A stretch of 64,000 nt of DNA from positions 69,959,201-70,023,200 of the forward strand of contig OZ038422.1 in assembly GCA_964036155.1 (NCBI GenBank), read 5' to 3'. Numbering within the stretch: position 1 is the stretch's first letter; each line of letters begins with the position of its first letter. Shown here piece by piece: positions 21,089-32,469 of the stretch. The DNA is from Diploscapter coronatus (Eukaryota; Nematoda; Chromadorea; Rhabditida; Rhabditidae). A program made the translations under genes and the position numbers. The notes below the pieces were generated by a model. That model saw only the letters and a list, made by a program, of their open reading frames with translations. It did not search any database and was not told where the DNA came from.

Positions 21089-22559
21089 TCAGAGAAGCAG
21101 GACGACTAGAAGAATACCAATCAGAATGAGCATCAGGGGCAGAAACTGCTGCATGACTCCAAGCACACTGCAATTTATTGGTTGAATTCTTCAATTTCAC
21201 ACATTTTAACGATTATTTGAGGTAGCTTTTATTAGAATTTGTCAAAACTGAGCGAAAACGATATACACAAGAAACTAGTTATTGCAAAATAAACCAGAAA
21301 GGATTCAAAGACTAATCTAGGAATAGCAATATGAAGAGATTGCTCTCTCTATTATTCAAAAAAAGACGATATTTTCAAATCTCCTACTTGATGAATTTGC
21401 CCTTGAAGAATGTCTCCGTGACGAGATTGATCATGTTCCAGTCAGTTCGTCCCTTGTATCGCATCGTGTTCAGGGCCAAGGCGACGTGGGAATGGCAATT
21501 GTCGCAGAGCAGATTGTGCTGCAACAAATCATTTCAATAAAACCCCAAACTGAAAGGGAAATAATTGAAAACTAGGTTCGTATGACAGGATTTTGTCAAT
21601 CGTGTAAATTAACATAATTTTTTTTTTTAAATGCTGGTAAAAAAAACCAAGAGGCATAACACATGAAGCTTTTGGAATGTTATTTTCAGTATTATTTATG
21701 ATTTTATCGCAAAAAGTCGACTCACGGTATGGCACTTGTACTCATCGGAGGCCTCCTTGACCGCCCTGTCATAAGCCTCTGATCCTCCATCCACTTCGTT
21801 CACGTTTAATTGCAAATACCTGGTGGGCCATCCAAAAGCCATTTCATTTTCCTGAAGACATAAAATTCAATCTATTATTCTATAAAATGACTGATAAAAG
21901 TCAGGTAGATGGTAAATTATGATTAAAAAATGTTTAAAAATATCGAAAATTGAGAATAAGGATGCATTTTTGTACTTTTTCGGTGCATTGATAATGACCA
22001 GCTGCATATTTAAATTGAAGACAAGACAGAAATATACTTACACTGACGTAGAAACTGCCTGCGAAATCCCTGATGATTCCTCGAGAAGTGGCGATTCCCA
22101 TATGGCCTACGAACGGTAGGAACCATCTGGAATTTTTTTTGTTTTTTACCTTTAACATAAGCTTTTAATTCGGTATATAAATTATTTTTCAGAAAATAAA
22201 TTATCTAATTTTGCCTAATAGAAGAATTGTATTTGCGGCTTTCAACATGGTAAAATAATATCGTCTGAAGATAGAATCTCAATAGTGTGGTTTGAAAGGG
22301 CACTTTTAGTCATAATAAAGAACAAAAACACCTTTGATTAAACGCAATCGATAAAATCAATAAATTATAGATCCTTCTATTAGACAAATCCGGTCCAATA
22401 ATGGAGTATGACTCACGTAATGCAAGGAATGGGCGTCCAGACGATGCAGAAAGGGAACAGGTGTTTGTCCGGCTCTATATCCATGCTCGTGCTGCCTGTG
22501 GACTCCGTCCGACCTGCCTCTGCTGTAATCGAATCTCCTTTTCCATTTTGACTGGTCAT
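21089..22559 (-). CDS. TMEM222: TMEM222 (RTE1/DUF778 family) membrane protein
   Basis: Small conserved eukaryotic membrane protein; plant RTE1 of this family acts with ethylene receptors, and the animal role is poorly known. Exons on the - strand, first to last: 22559-22417, 22126-22042, 21851-21726, 21518-21388, 21167-21089, giving 187 residues (vertebrate about 208). Family signatures: FPFCIVWTPIPCITWFLPF, GHMGIATSRGIIRDF, MAFGWPTRYLQL, HNLLCDNCHSHVALALN with the conserved Cys/His cluster, YKGRTDWNMINL, and a hydrophobic C-terminal helix LMLILIGILLVVLLL. The stop seen after GKFIK in unspliced sequence is actually a GTAGGA donor; joining to the last exon restores the expected GKF-I-N-V ending. 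The N terminus is Ser/Thr-rich and unconserved. Confidence 0.92.
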
Positions 22560-24096
22560 TTCGTCGTAAAGTCAGGGGTAACGATTGGCGCAATGATAGA
22601 TAGTGCAAGTAGCTAATTGTCGAATAGGTAAACTTTCTCAACTTCAAAAGATTTTTCCTCTTTTCTTAACAAATTTCAAGGTCAGATAATTTATAGATAC
22701 CCTTTCGCCAAATATCGTTCTTTTGCGCGAAATAATGAGGTGAAACATTTCACAAGTGTTGGTTTTCCGATAAATTCTAATTTCGTGACTCAGATTTTTG
22801 TTGCAAAGTTTTTCTTTAAAGTAGCGAATTTTGACTAACCTCTTGAAACGAGTCGATCGTCAGCCATGCACAGTTGGAGGGGCTTTTGAATGGAAGAATG
22901 GGGAACAAGCTGAAATGAAACAGTAGATAAGTGAACGACGAGGGGAGCAACTGAAGAGCGAAGTTGCACGCGGCAATAGTAAATGCACATGAATTGTTGA
23001 CACTGACTGTTTCTCTACCCTGCATTTCCAATCGATACTCTTTGTTCACTCGTTCAATTGACCAGTCGGCAGCTTTTCGGCCCCTCCCTGCTCGCAAAAG
23101 TTCATCCGTGTCAAAAACAAAGGACATGCGTCCTGACGCTGAACCATGTCTGCCCTGTTTGCTCTACCCTTCCTCTGTCTCTGTCTATGTCTCTGTCTCT
23201 GGCGGCATTTTCCGCGTCTCCCCCCTCTTCTCACTTCACTTTCCGGACCGAAGACCGGTCTGTCTGCTCTTCCCTTCCTCTCATCTGTCCGTCCATCCAT
23301 CCATCCCTCATTTCTCCTTCCACTTACCTTCAATTTCGATGAATCAGTCCACAATTCGGCAGCCAACTATCAGCTGTGCGCACTGCATCTTTCCGTGTTT
23401 TGGTGAGCTTCTCCTTTTCTCCTTATTCTGCCGGCTATGCACCAGTGCTCCATTTGCTCGTGCAATAATCCTCTTTTCCTTCCCCTCTTCGGCTTCCTTC
23501 GTTTTTTTCCTGAAATTGCTCCTAATATCTGTGAACACTCTACTTTTTCATCGCGTCTTTGTCGTCGTATTATTTCCCTTCTCTCAACATATTCCCTCCT
23601 TCGTCTCCATTGTATTCTCTGACCTGTCCAACACTCGTCTGTTAGTTTCAGTATTTTTCACTTCACTTTCATTCATTTATTACCCGTCTGTGTCCGTATC
23701 TTCTGCATTTCATTTCATTCCCATTTCCCATTCTGCTGCTAGTTTTGCTGTTATTACGTATTGCGTTGCTAAATCATGTGTTGTCTATCGATCGATACGA
23801 TTGAATTGTGGGAAGAGCGAGGGAAAGAGGAGAGGGAAGAGAGGAAAGGAGGGGATGGAGTGTTGAAAGTGGCAAGCAGGACAGGGAAGGAAGAGATATC
23901 TGATCTGCTCCTGTCTGTTTCTTCTTCGGCCCTATCACTCGTGCCGGTCATTTTCGACTTGTCATCCTCATCTCATTCTACCCATTCTGACGTGCTCATT
24001 CAGGCTCATCTCCCAATCCATTCCATCCCGATCATCAGTCGATCAGCCTCCAGTCCATCCACAATTGTGGTGCGTCGAGCCGAAGCCGTTGCAGCG
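22560..24096. other. Divergent intergenic region, pyrimidine-rich
   Basis: Lies between the divergent starts of TMEM222 and DESI2 and so should hold both promoters. From about 23130 to 24060 the + strand is strongly C/T-rich, with runs of (TCTG)n near 23175-23205 and (CCAT)n near 23290-23310. Long open frames here (one of 300 codons, 22964-23866) come from that composition. Confidence 0.55.
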
Positions 24097-26546
24097 ATGG
24101 CGCGTGCGCCGGTCCGCCTCAATGTCTATGACATGGTGAGTCATTACTCAGTTTAATATTCGATAGAACGAAGTAATTGACGGTGGATTGCTGCTAAAAA
24201 TGTAATTTTTTCATAAACGAGCAAACTAAAAATATAGGAGTAAATTTTGAATAGACATACGATTTTTAGACGTTATAAAATGCTTTCAATGATTGCATTT
24301 TCAGTACTGGCTGAACGACTACGCCAGCAACATCGGATTCGGCATCTTCCATTCGGGAATCGAGATCTACGGCATCGAATATGCCTATGGGGGACATCCC
24401 TATCAGTTCTCTGGGGTCTTCGAGAATTCGCCGCAAGACGCCGAGGAACTGGGGGAGAATTTCAAGTTCAGGTAGACTTTCTATTCGATTTTACTGAAAA
24501 ATATCTGTGATGATGGCGAATTCATAGACAATATAGCTAGTTTTAATATACTTTCATAGAAAAGCAAAAATCGTAATACTTGTTGGTTTTTATCGGGGTT
24601 GTTCGGAGTCAAAGCTAAAATGTTTTACGATCCGAAAGCGGAATAATAATTTCAACAGCCCAGTATTTTATGTTTATGCAAGCTCCTTTCTTCCTGTGTA
24701 ATAAGGATGTTTTATCATTACCTCTGAACTAGAAATGATCAAGAGGTTCTAAATTTTCAGAATTATATATTTTAGGGAGTCGATTCACCTGGGCGAGACA
24801 GACTTCACGGTCTCGGAAGTGCGCGAAATGATCAAGTCGCTGGGCGGAGAGTTCCGCGGAGATCGCTACCATCTCATTAGCAGGAACTGCAACCACTTCA
24901 GTGCTGTCTTTGCCAAGGTTTGATCATAATTCATCTTATTCTCTTATTTTATTTTTTGCAGACTTTGACTGGACGGGAAATTCCTGGTTGGATCAATCGA
25001 CTCGCCAATATCAGTGGATCTATTCCATTCTTAGATAGGGTATGAAATTTCGTTTAATTTATTAAAGTTTAAAAATCGCATTCGAAAATAAATGTGACGA
25101 AAATAATTATATCTCTACTGATATGTTGATAAAAAAAAAAGTTGTTTCACAATTCATGTTTTTTCCCGATTTCTCGGGTCTTGCACACTTTCGAGTTACC
25201 GTAATTCATCACAGTAATCGATTTTCGAAAAACCGAACCACGTCGTGAAAAACTATATGAGATATGTGAAAATCGACCCGATCGGCGGGCCTCTGTTCCG
25301 ACCGACTTTGCTAAGGGCGCGTTCAGACTTCGTCCACCGTGGACGTGGACAAGCGAAATAGTGTGCGAAGAGAGGAGGGGAAAAGAAAGCACTCTCCTCT
25401 TTTTACGTACTATTTCGCTTGTCCACGTCCACGGTGGACGAAGTCTGAACGCGCCCTAACACTTTAATTTTTACTGACACTAACTCTCCTGAAGAAAAAG
25501 AAATTATTAGAAAAGAATTACTTCTATCTACAGCCTTTATAAACTTCAAAATATGATGGTTACTATTATTATTATTCAATATAACTTGCAGATGCTACCT
25601 CAAGAATGGCTGACTCCAGTGGCACTGCAACAGTCACTGGAAAGGAAGAAGTCGATCGACGTTGCAGAGGAAGCGACAGAGACTGTGGGGGTTGGACATT
25701 CACTAAACGGTCCGTCTTCCACACATAGAAACAGTTAGTATACAACTATTACAACTTGTATTGTGCTAAACGATGCTTTAGTTCTATTCGAGTATGGTCC
25801 CCAAAATTTAGTTTTTATTAAAGCTATCTTGTTCATCGTTCATACAGTAGCTGACAAAGTATCGTGTCACCCATGAAACTTCGAATGCCTGGTTTTGACG
25901 CTAGTGATGATCGAACTCAACTGAAACTGGGCAGTCTTTTAGTGTATGAAGATCACTTGATGTGTGCGAAATTTTATTTCGATTTAACCGTTGCAAATAT
26001 CAAAACCAGAAAGTCGATGTTTATGGGTGGCCGAATATTTTTCCTCTACTGTACATTTCTAAAATTCACCAATATTATAGTTTCCAAACTAGTTTATTTA
26101 ATGCTAAAGAATCGAGTTGGACAGCATATACAACATAAATAATTAGCACATCGAATAGATCATTTGTATTACAGTTACAAATCTCTTAACTCAAAAGTCT
26201 TGATGCCTTGATGAAATTTAATAATGATGAACTTTAGTCGAAGTCCTAAAACTTAAAATATTTCGTGTTTCATTTTGTCTAAATATAAAGGTTTGTTTTT
26301 TCTAGTTGATGAATTGTTTTTACAGATTCCCGGACAACGGTTCTGGAGGGGAAGACGTCGTCAGGCGACATGGGGAGTGGCTCTGCCGACTCGCTGTATG
26401 CCACTTCGAATGGTTCTGCAGCAGGCACGGGCAAGTCAGTGCAGTCCGCTCAGCCAAATGCAGGCTCTTCCTCTCCGTCTCTGCAGAGAATTTGGACGCA
26501 GCTCAAAAGCAGCATTGGAGGCGTCGAAACAACTCTCAAATTCTGA
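24097..26546 (+). CDS. DESI2: DESI2-type PPPDE isopeptidase
   Basis: Papain-like PPPDE-fold cysteine isopeptidase (deSUMOylating/deubiquitinating type), cytosolic. Six exons: 24097-24135, 24305-24471, 24776-24917, 24962-25039, 25592-25733, 26326-26546; 262 residues against about 194 in human DESI2. The start [10 protein letters not shown] begins the fold. The catalytic His is in [14 protein letters not shown] and the catalytic Cys in [26 protein letters not shown] and the [11 protein letters not shown] and [11 protein letters not shown] blocks also match DESI2. The extra length is a Ser/Gly/Thr-rich tail after about residue 185, ending in a small conserved-looking segment ([19 protein letters not shown]). 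The 0.55 kb intron 4 carries a PIF/Harbinger-like MITE. Confidence 0.92.
25315..25456. mobile_element. PIF/Harbinger-like MITE with perfect 48-base arms
   Basis: Arms 25315-25362 and 25409-25456 are exact reverse complements, starting GGGCGCGTTCAGACTTCGTC. TAA flanks both ends (25312-25314 and 25457-25459), the three-base TWA target of PIF/Harbinger elements, and the GGGC ends fit that group. The arm also contains a GTCCACCGTGGAC palindrome. The 46-base centre is purine-rich. No transposase. It sits in DESI2 intron 4. Confidence 0.85.
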
Positions 26547-28023
26547 TTCTGATTTATCCTCCATTCAACTATTTACTCTAACACAGCAACCACAACAACA
26601 TATCCCCCTCTCTTCGTTTCATTCAAATCAATTCCTTCCCTTCTTTCTGTAAGTAATTACTTTGCAGTGTTCATTCATTTGCTCATTCCTCTTTCAGAAA
26701 GTTATATATTTTAAAAAGGGTTTTGTGAAAAACTAGATGAGATTAAAATTCGGGAAGAAAAACCTCATTTTCATCTAATTTTTCAAAAGGTAAACTTCTA
26801 AAAATCGACAGAATCGATATACTCTTCAGTTATGCTACGTAGTTGTTTAATGTTTTTTATTGTATCGGGCTAAATTTTGCAAATCGATCTTTATAAAACC
26901 TTCTCCATTTCTAAATGTAGAAAATAACATTTAGAAATTCAGCAGCAATTAAAAATGATTGATTTGTGAATTCTGCTCGCTACCATTTCCGTCTGTCTCA
27001 AACTATCTCATTTCCTTTCCATTTCATGCCTTATGCCGTTCCAACAAGGGTATTCTTCTTTTTGCTATTCGTTTATCCCTTATTCACTGTTTACCCATTA
27101 TTCATTACCATTTATTAGTGTATTGTTATCTTCGAGTCCCGTGTTTCGCTGTCTCTCACTTGGCTTCTATTTTCATTGCCTTATTTCCGAAATCTTTCCT
27201 TGAAATTTTATTTATATGTATTCTCGAATTCTAATTCATTTATCATTTCAAAGTGCTTCGTGGCTTCATGCAGAGCAGTCAGCCCAATGACTTGTCGTGT
27301 AAATTATTTTCAAGCGTCCTATTTTCGATCGAAGTGTGCTCTATTCACTGTGATTTAAAACAACAATGATAAAGTTTATTCATTTTTGACAAATATTTTT
27401 TCTTTCAAGAATACAAAATATCGTAAATTGAAAAAAAAAATCTAGATTTACATCTTTTACAACTCACAAAAAATCCTTGTAACAGAATTTGTTTGTAAAC
27501 TGAACTTATTTATCTGAACCAGTAAATAATGATAAAGTTAGCTAGAATTGTGGCATATGAAAAGCTTATGTTCAGAAAGATTCGATTTATGATTCCTATT
27601 CATTTGCACTTTATTTGGACTTATTTGGATATGGATTGTTTGCGAAAGAACTACGTGTTGCATAGCAAAACGAGCCACAAACTGAAACTGAACATGGAGA
27701 TCGAAATAAGGGAAACTGAAGAAGAGGAAAGAATAAGGCAAGGGGGGAAAGGGCTTGGGAATAAGGAATAAGGGGATATTAGAAAGCACTGCATAGTCTG
27801 CATAACTCTGGCAGGCAGGCAGGCAGTCCCTCTCGTCTGAGAGTTTCTGCATTCCTTTGCTGCCTTTCTCTGCCTTCATTCCTGCACATCCTTCCTAATT
27901 AGATGATAACCTCCTCTCGTCTTCTCTTCTCTTCATGCTTCTCGCTCTTTTCATCTACCGTACTTCTATCTCCTCTTCTATTGAGTTCTTCTTCTTTCGA
28001 TGATGACATCCAGCTACTCTAAA
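26547..28023. other. Intergenic region between DESI2 and a GPCR
   Basis: About 1.5 kb, pyrimidine-rich in stretches (26580-26700, 26960-27300, 27840-28010). No supported gene; the open frames are short and without domains. Confidence 0.5.
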
Positions 28024-31000
28024 ATGGACATTCTGTACACTTCTAATATCACGCTTCTTCAGGTACGACATTTTTAGAAATTTCAAAAAATAGGTTCGTA
28101 TAGTCAGGACAAATCAAATATGGAATACAAACACGTGGTGATATTTCTTCAGTCAGTATCATAACATTTTTTTGTATCTCATTGGCATTACCTTCCAAAA
28201 TTTTCTCCCGTTAACATTGCATAATTTCAGGATCTAGAAAATGCGAGTCTTGAATCGCTAAATTACGAAGAAGACTTGACTTCGGAAGAGAGCAACTCCT
28301 CGTTGGAATGTGTCATCGTGAACGATTGCAACGACACATCGGTCGTTGCGAATCTGACTTTGCAATTCCAATTCCATCCCTTCTACGAGAACTATGCAGA
28401 AGAGGCTGTAAGCCAATCTCCCTTTATATCTGCATTTCACAGTTATATCTGTCATTTGTGTTATGTTGTCTGGTGTGTTATTTGCATGTGAATATGGGAA
28501 TGCAAAGAGCAGGCCAATTATAGAACTCCTTTTTCGACTCGACTTGCTTACTTCATCATTTCATCATCTTCTTGCAATCAGGTGTTCGTCTTCTTAACCA
28601 CTCGTTACTTTTTGACTTCTCTCATTTTCTGCCAGTTTCTTGGAATTGCGTCTCCCTTCTCACGGTCAGCTTTGTGCTGTGATTAGCTCTGTCGTTGCCA
28701 GAATCTGAATGCAGTTTTGTAGCCTTCGTTCTTTATTAAATGTTTTATCCGAATTTTATGAGCATCATAAAATCTGTTTGATATGTTCAAAATATGATAG
28801 AATTTTGCATCTTTGTTCACCCTTGCTCTATTCTGTGTTATTTTATTGTTCTGTTCATGAATATACCAGTTAGTTTTCCCTCATAAGTATAAGTTCTCTT
28901 ATTATGAAGATTGAATGAAAGATGTATGTTTTTGAACGAAACTAACAGCAACGACAAAATATTTTTCCTAAGCAAAAACACAGCCATGCCTAGTCGGAAG
29001 TCGAATGATATGAAAAACGAATCATCGGAAATGAAAACCGCTTCTTTTGGAATTTTTAAATCTCAGCATTGCTGTTTGGTCGCTAGAAGACATGATGACG
29101 GATGACGATAATTATTGTTTTTTTTTTTTTTAGAATTTTAAAACTGATCATACCAACTATAGAAAATTGTGTCCAAAATGATTACATCCAAATTCGTACA
29201 ATGTTTATTTGTACCTCCAATACATGTGCCAATGCAGTCAGTTTTGAGTGGGAGTGTTGTTTCAATTTTGGAGGTCCTCCTCTCCTTCAGCTTCTGTGCT
29301 GTCAATTATGTAAATCCATGCTCTCAACTCTCCTCCCTAAGCTATCTTATCTCCATCGTCTCCTGTCCTGCCTTCTGTCAATTAGCATCCTCCTTCAATC
29401 TTGTCATCTTCTGTCCCTTCTTCTATCCTCGTCTTATTCTGATTTCCCTAATTCGCTCTTCTCTTCTCGGCCTTCTCCTCTCTTCGTTCTGATTCCATTA
29501 CATCTCCATCCTGTCGTCTTCTTCATCCTCTCACAACTACATTGAGCTCTGCATCTTCATTTCGGTTATATTTCTGTAGCATTTTCTGGTTTATCGATAT
29601 TTTCTCATATTTGTTCATTTTGTACTGGTCCTCAGTGCAGATTTATAGTTTATTAAATCCAACATGACATTCTTTTGAATTGGATCGTTGTTTTAGAGCT
29701 GATTGTATGAGTGCACTTTCATACATGCAAAATTGTTTAATACGATGGATAAAGAATGATTTCCAGCATTTTATCTTTCTTTAGTTTTCGCGTCTGAAAA
29801 AAAACAGATTTCTCGCATTCCAGATGGCAACAACATCGTTTCTGCTCTGCTGCCTCGGCGGTCTCAGCGTCGTTCTCAACGTCTTTGTCATCACAGCTCT
29901 GTTCAAGTAATTCAATCATTCATGGAAAATAAAACTGATCTTCATTCAGAAATCGTCGTCGCGTTCTGTCAAAGAACGTGTTCTACGTGATAGTGATGCA
30001 CTGTGCCATTCTGGACGTGGTGCGAGGCGTCTGTCTGATTGTCTATGCTCTGCCTCAATTTGCTAACAGCATTTACAGGCTTAATCTAAGCATCAGCACA
30101 AGAATAACACTATTCAGAGTATGTGTTCAAATTTGGTCATAACGTACATATAAATCGTGATATCAAACGATGTCATTAGATTTTTCCTATTTATTGGCAC
30201 GTGATTTGAGATTACGAATATGGGAAAAATACAAAAAAGAAATAGGGCGACTTATAAATATTCTGCATAAAGACTAAACAATTGTATCATCAGTCACGAA
30301 CTCATCTTTCTATGACGCCATTAAATTGTTTTTCTCTATCTTATTTTCGCAGGCAGGCTTCCAAATCAAATCACCTGATGAGATTTTAGTCTTTATCTTT
30401 GCACTTTTCTACTTTCTTTCGGGGATTTTTGAAGCGTGATGTTAAAATATCACAATCTATTCTGATTTGTTTTATATATCTTTGATTTATCTAATAACCA
30501 GTATATTTATGGATGTGTTTACAACTATTTATTTTAGGCATCTACATTTGCCCTCGTATTCCTGCGTATCTGCAATCTTTTGACAATCTTCAATCTACTC
30601 GTGTTTACCAGCAACGAATTTATCGTCATTCGCTATCCTCTGCACTACAGAAGATATTTTAGACGACGGGCTGTATTATTTATTTTGTTTTTATGGTTTT
30701 GCAATTATCTTGAAATTCTCATCGAATCAATGATTTCAGTTGGGTGATAAGCATAATATTGGGTGCAGGATTGCTGATTCCTTCCTCAGCCCCAGCTAGC
30801 TATGATTCAAGACATTACGACAGATCTGGTAATTCATTTGTATATCCTACCCTCTCAAAGGCAATTATCCCCAGGCGAGTGGCATCTGGACTTCGCAGCC
30901 CTCAGTCTCTTGCTCATCTCTCTCCTCTGTTTTCTCGTTCTGTTCATTGTTATCGTAAGTGTAATTTTACCGTAATAGTTTCCAATTACTTAATTCTTCC

Positions 31001-32469
31001 ATGCTAGAACTAATTTTAGGAAGATTACTACGTCGTTAAAAGTTTCTACTGCTTTAATTGGGCGAAACTTTTTTATTTACAAGGAAAAGAATTGAGAAAT
31101 TCATAATTTTAACTACATACATTCAGAGCATTTGAAATATGAATAATTCTTCATACGTCATATCTGAAAAGCAGCGCGACTTTAGCTTTCACTCTATATG
31201 ATAATTGTTGAGAATTTCTCACGAGATCATTTATTCTTGCAGACCAAAAAACAAGAAGGAAACGTTCCCTCTAAGAAGTACTATTTTAGATTTGCTACAC
31301 GTTCATATTGCGTACGATCCGTAAATTCAAAGAAGAAAATGGAGGAAAATTGAATAACGACGAAAGCTATCGGATACATAACAAATCTGTGCACAGAAAT
31401 CTGCACGGCACTGGATCTAACGGGTCGAATACGAGCAGGTAGTCTGATTGTAAATCTAACTCATGAATAGAATATGCCTCCCACAAAATTCTTATCATGC
31501 GCTATTCTAATTTTTAAGAAACTAAAATTGAAGCACCCCTTGTATTGCGCTTTCAACCTTTACGAGTCCAATAGAGTTACTGATCTGAAAATCACTTCGA
31601 TAGATTATTCGATCGTTTTTTTAATATTGCTAATAAGCATGAAATATTATTGTTTCATCAAAACTTCAGTCGTTGGCGAGGAGTGCAGGCAGTGAGTCGT
31701 CACAAGTACATCTACGTGATCGGCTCCGTGCTGTTCATCGATATTCTCTTCCTCTGCCCATATTCGGGCATTCAGTTGGTGGCCTTTCTCCACATCAATA
31801 ATATCATCGAAATCTCCCACGGCAGCACGCTTATCAGATGGTGGCTGCAGGTTCATACAGTAATCGCATTCAAATAGCTTACCTTCACCGCAGGTTCTGA
31901 TCGGAGTCCACTCTGTCTGCCAGCCTCTCTGCTATTTCCGGATGAACGAATTCCGTCGTCTTGCTTGTTGCATCGGCCGAAACTCGTTCAACAGAACCAA
32001 ATCTCTTTCGCAACTCAACCGAAGTTTCGGTAAGAGTATAGAAATAGCTTTGTATTCTTCATATCTAACTAAATTTAGCAAACACTCGATCGAATCTGAA
32101 CGATATCGAGCTCGATCAGAATGAAACAGTTGAGCAACCATTGCTCACAGAAGGAGATGCCAATTCGGTATAAAATTAAATGAAACTGAAGAAAAACATC
32201 AATATTTAGTCTCGGAGTGAGCGACATTCTCCGGTGCTTTCCATTAGCACGATACAGAACAATTCACTGAATCTGAACAGAACTGAATCTGTCAGATTTA
32301 GAACATACCAGGGAGAGAGTTATGCACAAGTAGGTGGTATAACTGGTTATCAAATTGTAAAAATGATACTCAGAGAGAGTTTGTGGAATGCGACGATACG
32401 GATAGAAACGGTATCGAAATGACATATCTGAACGACAGGCGGCAATCTGATAGCCTCCTTCAATCATAA
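28024..32469 (+). CDS. Atypical class A (rhodopsin-like) GPCR
   Basis: Seven-helix receptor of about 514 residues. Exons: 28024-28062, 28231-28407, 29824-29906, 29950-30118, 30538-30672, 30740-30828, 30875-30954, 31290-31438, 31670-31850, 31894-32029, 32079-32167, 32210-32329, 32374-32469. The N-terminal tail has several N-glycosylation sequons (SNIT, SNSS, NDTS, NLT). Helices: LLCCLGGLSVVLNVFVITAL, VFYVIVMHCAILDVV, LVFLRICNLLTIFNLLVF, WVISIILGAGLLI, LSLLLISLLCFLVLFIVICY, YIYVIGSVLFIDILFLCPYS, then a seventh with QPLCYFRMNEFRR in place of NPxxY. The DRY position reads NEF, followed by IVIRYPLHY as in class A. The cytoplasmic tail is about 130 residues and polar. The junction of exons 5 and 6 does not keep frame with any GT-AG pair (two bases short). 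Ligand and subfamily are unknown. Intron 2 (1.4 kb) is pyrimidine-rich. Confidence 0.82.

Noticed and set aside
22964..23866. 300-codon open frame on +
   Set aside because: Product is a Ser/Phe/Leu/Pro low-complexity string from C/T-rich DNA, no domain and no splice context; it lies in a divergent promoter region.
31240..31290. Coding continuation TKKQEGN... after GPCR helix 5
   Set aside because: It breaks frame; skipping to the acceptor at 31289 gives ICYTFILRTIRKF in phase, the expected end of helix 5.
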